Assembly (NCBI GenBank): GCA_039707655.1
Contig: CM077665.1
Location: forward strand, 85,251,954 to 85,315,953
Direction of reading: 5' to 3'
Length of the DNA stretch: 64,000 bases
Source of the DNA: Elymus sibiricus
Lineage: Eukaryota > Streptophyta > Magnoliopsida > Poales > Poaceae
The notes beneath the pieces are model-generated. The model had not been told where the DNA came from and did no database searches. It was given only the letters and a program-made list of their open reading frames with translations. Both the position numbers and the translations under genes were made by a program. This document shows, in pieces, positions 58,169 through 64,000 of this stretch; the stretch's first letter is position 1, and the number at the start of each line of letters is the position of its first letter.

Positions 58169-59684
58169 TGCTCCCTTGGTGGTTTTGATAATTCATGACA
58201 ACATACATTGTCTCTTGGACTAATACTTTTACCTAGTGTATTTCAGATAAAGTCCACAGAGAGGGTTGGCAAGAGGATTGTGGAGATTGTGGAAATACCC
58301 CAAGATGCAAGGAAATGGATTGGCAAAGCTTCAAGCAAGAGGACTCTACATTTTACTTTGTGAGAAATCACTCTGAGTCCATAGGAAAGCCAATACTATT
58401 AAAAGGGGGTAAGGTACTGTTGTGAACAAAATGCTCATACGTGCACAAGTGATAGTCACCAAAAACACCCACAAGCTCTTCCACAAAAGTCTGTCCAAAG
58501 TCAAATATCCAAAATCGGTGCAACCAACACTTTCCACTCGGTGCCACCGATTCCCATACTCAGACAGACCTAAGCCAAACCCTAGCCTTTCGATGCAACC
58601 AATTTTGCTTCGGTGCCACCGAGTTTGGGTTGTCAACTTTCTGTTACCCAATTTCACAAAATCGGTCCGACCGAGTTTGTGGAATCGCCGTCACCGAGTT
58701 TGGCAATCTGACCGTTGGTCACCTTATCGGTGCAACCGAGTTTTATATATCGGTCTCACCAAGATTCAAAAGTTGTCACCTTTTGGTCACTTCGGTACCA
58801 CTGAGATTCACACATCGGTGTCACCGAGTTGGTCACTTTAGGTGTAACGGTTGGATTTTTGGATATGCCTATATATACCCCTTCACCACCACCCACTCGA
58901 GAGAGAAGCACTCAGAACTATTTCATACTTGCCCCATCCAGTTTTCTGAGAGAGAGCTACCTACTCATGTGTTGAGATCATGCCATTCCATTCCAACCAT
59001 ATGAATCTTGATCTCTAGCCTCCCCAAGTTGCTTTCCACCAATCCCATCTCTTCCACCAAGCCAAATCTGTGAGAGAGTGATTGTGTGTTTAGGAGTCTA
59101 TCATCTTGAAGCACAAGAGCAAGGAGTTCATCGACATTGCCGTGCCTATTACCTTTTGGAGAGTGGTGCCTCCTAGATTGGTTAGGTGTCGCTTGGGAGC
59201 CTCCTACTTCGTGTTGTGGAGTTGAACCAAGAAGTTTGTACGGGCAAGGAGATCGCCCACTTCGTGAAGATCTACCCATAGTGAGGCTAGTCCTTCGTGG
59301 ACGGAAGCCGTTATGGAATAGTCAAGGTTGCTACTTCTTGGACCCTTATGGGTGGAGCCCTCCGTGGACTCTCGCGACCGTTACCCTCCGTGGGTTGAAG
59401 ACTCCATAAACGTGGACGTATGATAGCACCACCTATCGGAACCACGGGAAAAATCTTCGTGTCCCTCATGCGTTTGATCTTCCTATCTCAACTCTTTACT
59501 TCATGTGCAATGTCTTTACTTTCCGCTGCCATACTTGTTGACTTGCATAGGGTGTGCTTGACTTGCTTTGATTGTTAAAATCGGCCAACCAATTAACTTG
59601 GGGAAAGGTTAGGTTTTAAATTCCTGCTAGTAGTCTATTCACCCCCCCTCTAGACACTCTTCTAGTGATCTCTCAATTGGTATC
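58169..59684 (+). mobile_element. 5' LTR plus start of primer-binding site of an unclassified LTR retrotransposon
   Basis: Inserted into the Copia internal region. It begins TGCTCCCTTGGTGGTTTTG at 58169 and ends near 59675 (GTGATCTCTCA), followed by ATTGGTATC, the start of a tRNA-Met primer-binding site normally continuing CAGAGC. The site is broken there by an Athila-type LTR. Length is about 1.5 kb. It includes a striking palindrome array at 58515-58827. No coding part is present, so Copia or Gypsy membership is not decided. Confidence 0.75.
58515..58827. repeat. Array of ten TCGGT-NNN-ACCGA palindromes
   Basis: Near-perfect 13-bp palindromes start at 58515, 58538, 58590, 58610, 58662, 58685, 58727, 58750, 58792 and 58815. 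They come in pairs 20-23 bp apart, and the pairs repeat every 65-75 bp. Five copies match the palindrome exactly; the others differ at one or two positions. Confidence 0.85.
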
Positions 59685-61208
59685 TGATGACCCACAAGTA
59701 TAGGGGATCTATCGTAGTCTTTTCGATAAGTAAGAGTGTCGAACCCAACGAGGAGCAGAAGGAAATGACAAACGGTTTTCAGTAAGGTGTTCTCTGCAAG
59801 CACTGAAATTATCGGTAACAGATAGTTTTGTGATAAGGTAATTCGTAACGGGTAGCAAGTAACAAATGTAACAAAGATGCAGCAAGGTGGCCCAATCCTT
59901 TTTGTAGCAAAGGACAAGCCTGGACAAACTCTTATATAAAGCAAAGCGCTCCCGAGGACACATGGGAATTTCTGTCAAGCTAGTTTTCATCATGCTCATA
60001 TGATTCGCGTTCGTTACTTTGATAATTTGATATGTAGGTGGACCGGTGCTTGGGTGCTGTCCTTACTTGTACAAACCTCCCACTTATGATTAACCCCTCT
60101 CGCAAGCATCCGCAACTACGAAAGAAGAATTAAGATAAATCTAACCATAGCATGAAACATGTGGATCCAAATCAGCCCCTAACAAAGCAACGCATAAACA
60201 AGGGTTTAAGCTTCTGTCACTCTAGCAACCCATCATCTACTTATTACTTCCCAATGCCTTCCTCTAGGCCCAAACAATGGTGAAGTTTCATGTAGTCGAT
60301 GTTCACATAACACCACTAGAGGAGAGACAACATACATCTCATCAAAATATCAAACGAATACCAAATTCACATGATTACTTATAACAAGACTTATCCCATG
60401 TCCTCAGGAACAAACGTAACTACTCACAAAGCATATTAATATTCATAATCAGAGGAGTATTAATTATCATTAAGGATCTGAACATATGATCTTCCACCGA
60501 GTAGACCAACTAGCATCAACTACAAGGAGTAATCAACACTACTAGCAACCCACAGGTACCAATCTGAGGTTTTGAGACAAAGATCGGATACAAGAGATGA
60601 ACTAGGGTTTGGAGAGGAGATGGTGCTGGTGAAGATGTTGATGGAGATTGACCCCCTCTCGATGAGAGGATCGTTGGTGATGACGATGGCTTCGATTTCC
60701 CCCTCCGGGAGGGAAGTTTCCCTGGCAGAACAGCTCTGCCGGAGCCCTAGATTGGTTATGTCCAAGTTCCGCCTCGAGACGGCGGTGCTTCATCCCGAGA
60801 GCTCCCTTATGATTTTTTCCAGGTCAAAACCCTCCATATAGCAGAAGATGGGCACCAGAGGCCTGCCAGGTGGGCCACAAGCCACAGGTGCACGCCCAGG
60901 GGGGTAGGGCGGGCCCCCCTGGCTTGTGACTGCCTGGTGGGTCCCCTCTGGTGTATTCTTCGCCCAATATTTTTTATATATTCCAAACTAATTCTCCGTA
61001 GATTTTCAGGACTTTTGGAGTTGTGCAGAATAGGTATCTCAGATTTGCTCCTTTTCCAGTCCAGAATTCCAGCTGCCGGCATTCTCCCTCTTCATGTAAA
61101 CCTTGTAAAATAAAGAGAAAAGGCATAAGTATTGTACCATAATGTGTATTAACAGCCCATAATGCAATAAATATCGATATAAAAGCATGATGCAAAATGG
61201 ACGTATCA
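59685..61208 (-). mobile_element. 3' LTR of an Athila-clade Gypsy element
   Basis: 1,524 bp; the plus strand begins TGATGACCCACAAGTATAGG and ends AATGGACGTATCA. On the minus strand it starts TGATACGTCCATTTTGC, the familiar Triticeae LTR start. It interrupts ATTGGTATC of the plus-strand element, giving an expected 5-bp target duplication GTATC at 59680-59684; the partner would lie beyond the window. Confidence 0.92.
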
Positions 61209-61222
61209 ACTCCCCCAAGCTT
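61209..61222 (-). other. Polypurine tract of the Athila-type element
   Basis: The minus strand reads AGCTTGGGGGAGT directly before the LTR start. A second AAGCTTGGGGGAGG string occurs at about 62732-62746, as is common in this clade. Confidence 0.85.
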
Positions 61223-62833
61223 AGACCTCGCTTGTCCTCAAGCGAAAGCCGAAATCGATAAATATGCCGACATGTTTAGAGATAGAGGTGTCGATAAAAT
61301 AAAATACGGACATGAAGGCATCATGATCATCTTTAGAACAGCAACACATATTCACATATAATTTCTTATGCTAGAGTAACAATTCGTTCACAAGGTAAAG
61401 TATGAATGAAGAACTCTATTGAGAACCAGCAAACTATGATCTTAGTCATTGAAGCAATTCCAATTTATCATAACGTAGGAAAGAGTCAATATAAGAGCTT
61501 GTAAAGAAAATCCACATACTCAATCATCTTTTAGTCTTTCATAATTGCTAACACTCACGCGGTACCTATGAGGTCAAAGCTTCAATCAGACACAAAGAAA
61601 GATAGGGGCTTATAGTTTTGCCTCCCAACTGTTTACCTCAAGGGTAATGTCAACAGAAATAACTCATGCTCACCCACTTCCGAGTGGATATATGTGTCTA
61701 GATCATTCCCCAACACATGACGCTTGCCAAGAAATAAAGGCGAAATAAAGGAAGTGATGAAGATCACCACGGCTCTTGCATAAAGGTAAGTACTAGAAAG
61801 TAAAGGTAACAGATGGGCCCTTCGCAAAGGGAAGCAGAGGTTGTCATGCGCTTTTATAGTTGGATGCACAATCCCTTAATGCAAAAGAACGTCACTTTAT
61901 ATTGCCCCTTGTGATAAAGAACTTTATTATGCAGTCCGTCGCTTTTATTTCTTCCATATCACAAGATCGTATAAAGTTTATTTTCCTCACACTAATAGAT
62001 CACACATATTTAGAGAGCAATTTTTATTGCTTGCACCGATGAAAACTTACTTCAGGGATCTTACTCAATCCATAGGTAGGTATGGTTGACTCTCATGGCA
62101 AAACTGGGTTAAAGGTGTTTGGATGCACAAGTAGTATCTCTACTTGGTGCGGAAGTTTTGGCTAATATGGGGTGGAAGCAAGCGTCACATGTTGAAGGAT
62201 CTATAACCATATAACTTCTATTCGGAAATAAGCAGACATAACTCATTATGTTGTCTTCCTTGTCCAACATCAACTTCTTAGCATAAAATATTTTAATGAG
62301 TGCTCACAATCATAAAAGATGTCCAAGATAATGTATTTGTATGTGAACCTCTCTTTCTTTATTACTTCCTTTTAATTGCCACAATGACCAATCGCTATGT
62401 TTGTCAACTCACAACAAGTTTCAATCGACATACTTCTTATATGTGAAGTCATCACTCCCCATAAGATCATCATATATACTCTTTGCTTTTATTCTATACT
62501 TCTTTCTATTTCTTTTTCTCAAGATCATAGCAAACAAGCAAAGCCCTCAACTCAAAACTACTCTTTATTATATAACTCTTGGACTTGCTTACATAGGGGG
62601 AACATAAAGCAAAACTCAAAGCTAGATCACACTAAAGACTTTATTCTACTAGATCAAAATATAACCAAAAGGAACGAACTAAGAAAAAAAGATAAAAGTA
62701 AAAGATGTGATGGTGATACGATACCGGGGCACCTCCCCCAAGCTTGGAACAAGCCAAGGGGAGTGTCCATACCCATGTGTTTAGTTGTCTTTCTTCGGAG
62801 GTGGTGGTGTTATATTCTTGGCGATGATGCCCC
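61223..62833 (-). mobile_element. Non-coding 3' internal region of the Athila-type element
   Basis: Between the pol stop and the polypurine tract there are 1.6 kb without recognisable protein. Athila-clade elements often carry a long spacer or a degenerate env-like region here, and no env domain can be seen. Frames on the plus strand (62397-62918) are shadows. Confidence 0.6.
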
Positions 62834-64000
62834 TCAGAATGCGATCACCTTCGGGTTTGTGCCTTCGGCGTTGTTGATCTTGATGGCACCGGAACGATAT
62901 ACTTCCTCGATAATGTAAGGCCCTTCCCATTTAGAGAGAAGTTTTCCTGCAAAAAATCTTAAATAAGAATTGTATAGCAAGACATAATCACCTACATTGA
63001 ATTCACGCTTTTGTATCCTTTTATCATGCCATCTCTTAACCTTTTCTTTAAACAACTTGGCATTCTCGTAGGCCTGGGTTCTCTATTCATCAAGTGAGCT
63101 AATGTCAAATAACCTCTTCTCACCAGCAAGTTTGAAATCGTAGTTGAGCTCTTTAGTTTCCCAATAAGCTTTATGTTCTAGTTCAAGAGGTAAGTGACAC
63201 GCTTTACCATAAACCATTTTATACGGAGACATACCCATAGGGTTTTTGTAAGCAGTTCTATAAGCACATAATGCATCATCAAGTTTCTTAGACCAATTCT
63301 TTCTAGATCTATTAACAATCTTCTGCAAGATCAATTTAATTTCTCTATTGCTCAATTCTACTTGACCACTAGACTGAGGATGATAAGGAGATGCAATTCT
63401 ATGGTTAACATCATATTTAGCAAGCAATTTACGGAAAGCACCATGAATAAAGTGTGAACCACCATCTGTCATTAAATATCTAGGGACTCCAAATCTAGGG
63501 AAAATAACTTCTTTAAGCATTTTAATAGAAGTGTTATGATCAGCGCTACTGGTTGGAATAGCTTCTACCCACTTAGTAACATAATCAACAGCAACTAGAA
63601 TATGAGTATACCCGTTAGACTGTGGAAAAGGTCCCATATAATCAAAACCCCAAACATCAAATGGTTCAATAACAAGAGAGTAATTCATAGGCATTTCCTG
63701 ACGTCTACTAATATTACCAATTCTTTGACATTCATCACAAGACGAGACAAACTTACGAGCATCCTTGAAGAGAGTAGGCCAATAAAAACCAGATTGTAAT
63801 ACCTTGTGTGCAGTTCTATCTCCAGCGTGGTGTCCTCCATAGGCCTCGGAGTGACACTTGCGTAGGATCTGTTCCTGTTCATGCTCAGGTACACAACGTC
63901 TAATAATACCATCTACTCCTTCTTTATAAAGATGTGGATCATCCCAAAAGTAATGTCTTAAATCATAGAAGAACTTTTTCTTTTGTTGGTATGTGAAACT
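62834..64000 (-). pseudogene. Athila-clade Gypsy pol: integrase with one internal stop, cut by the window edge
   Basis: One frame stays open on the minus strand from the right edge to 62834 except for a TAG at 63083-63085. From the edge: a segment with [17 protein letters not shown], an integrase zinc region (HSEAYGGHH... then SSCDEC, about 63850-63735), the catalytic core with D in [11 protein letters not shown] in LMTDGGSHF and E in [13 protein letters not shown] at the canonical D-X35-E spacing, then the [16 protein letters not shown] signature of the clade. After the stop the same frame continues with KRIQKREFNVGDYVLLYNS and KWEGPYIIEEVY, the usual C-terminal integrase segment. A single point change could have made the stop, so the element is young or recently disabled. 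Confidence 0.92.

Noticed and set aside
58515..58827. Regularly spaced palindromic repeats resembling a CRISPR array
   Set aside because: The repeat is only 13 bp, spacing alternates, the locus is inside a plant LTR and there are no cas genes.
59137..59409. Open frame of 90 codons in the plus-strand LTR
   Set aside because: Located inside LTR sequence without any domain; treated as non-coding.

Overview
The window is nuclear DNA of a grass of the wheat tribe (Triticeae), most likely Triticum or Aegilops. The base for this is the transposon content: a tRNA-derived Au-type SINE, an Angela/WIS/BARE-1-type Copia LTR, an Athila-clade Gypsy element with a TGAT...ATCA LTR, a plant L1-type LINE, Stowaway and Tourist-like MITEs, and grass-style GC-rich coding sequence in AT-rich surroundings. 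Nothing prokaryotic, organellar or CRISPR-like is visible.

Three loci look like real host genes. (1) 247-3810 (-) is a complete ten-exon class 3 lipase of 351 residues; every junction obeys GT-AG and joins in frame. (2) 36555-37451 (+) and (3) 46231-47121 (+) are intronless paralogues of the plant arginine-rich tandem CCCH zinc-finger family (RR-TZF), probably RNA-binding regulators. They sit in a local segmental duplication whose promoters, leaders and 3' flanks are still alignable. Both leaders contain short tandem repeats, most copies of which carry a two-codon upstream ORF (ATG-NNN-stop).

Layout. 0-4.2 kb: lipase and its 5' flank. 4.2-11 kb: two MITEs, a GC-rich stretch and AT-rich degenerate arrays. 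11-11.4 kb: a foldback inverted repeat. 11.7-18.6 kb: a strongly diverged tandem array with a period near 0.7 kb, interrupted at 12.2-14.0 kb. 19.4-26.7 kb: unrecognised block A, split by a 4.2-kb LINE with a 16-bp target-site duplication. 27.8-35.9 kb: several copies of a 'family R' repeat, split by a solo LTR. 36-38.7 kb: first zinc-finger copy. 38.7-42.8 kb: AT-rich arrays and a GC-rich unassigned stretch. 42.8-49.2 kb: second zinc-finger copy with extra insertions. 50.3 kb: Au SINE. 50.5-54.1 kb: block B, the paralogue of block A without the LINE. 54.1-64 kb: a three-deep retrotransposon nest (Angela-type Copia, minus; inside it an unclassified LTR element, plus; inside that one's primer-binding site an Athila-type Gypsy, minus, running off the right edge).

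The window is most informative as a record of local duplication followed by insertion. Because many segments are present twice, the empty site of several insertions can be read from the paralogue (LINE, solo LTR, Stowaway, foldback MITE). No clearly new multi-gene system is visible. The least explained items are the upstream-ORF repeats of the zinc-finger genes, a regular array of TCGGT-NNN-ACCGA palindromes inside an LTR, the unrecognised A/B block, and an unrecognised gene-like insert at 43.8-45.5 kb. Exon boundaries and repeat limits were read by eye.
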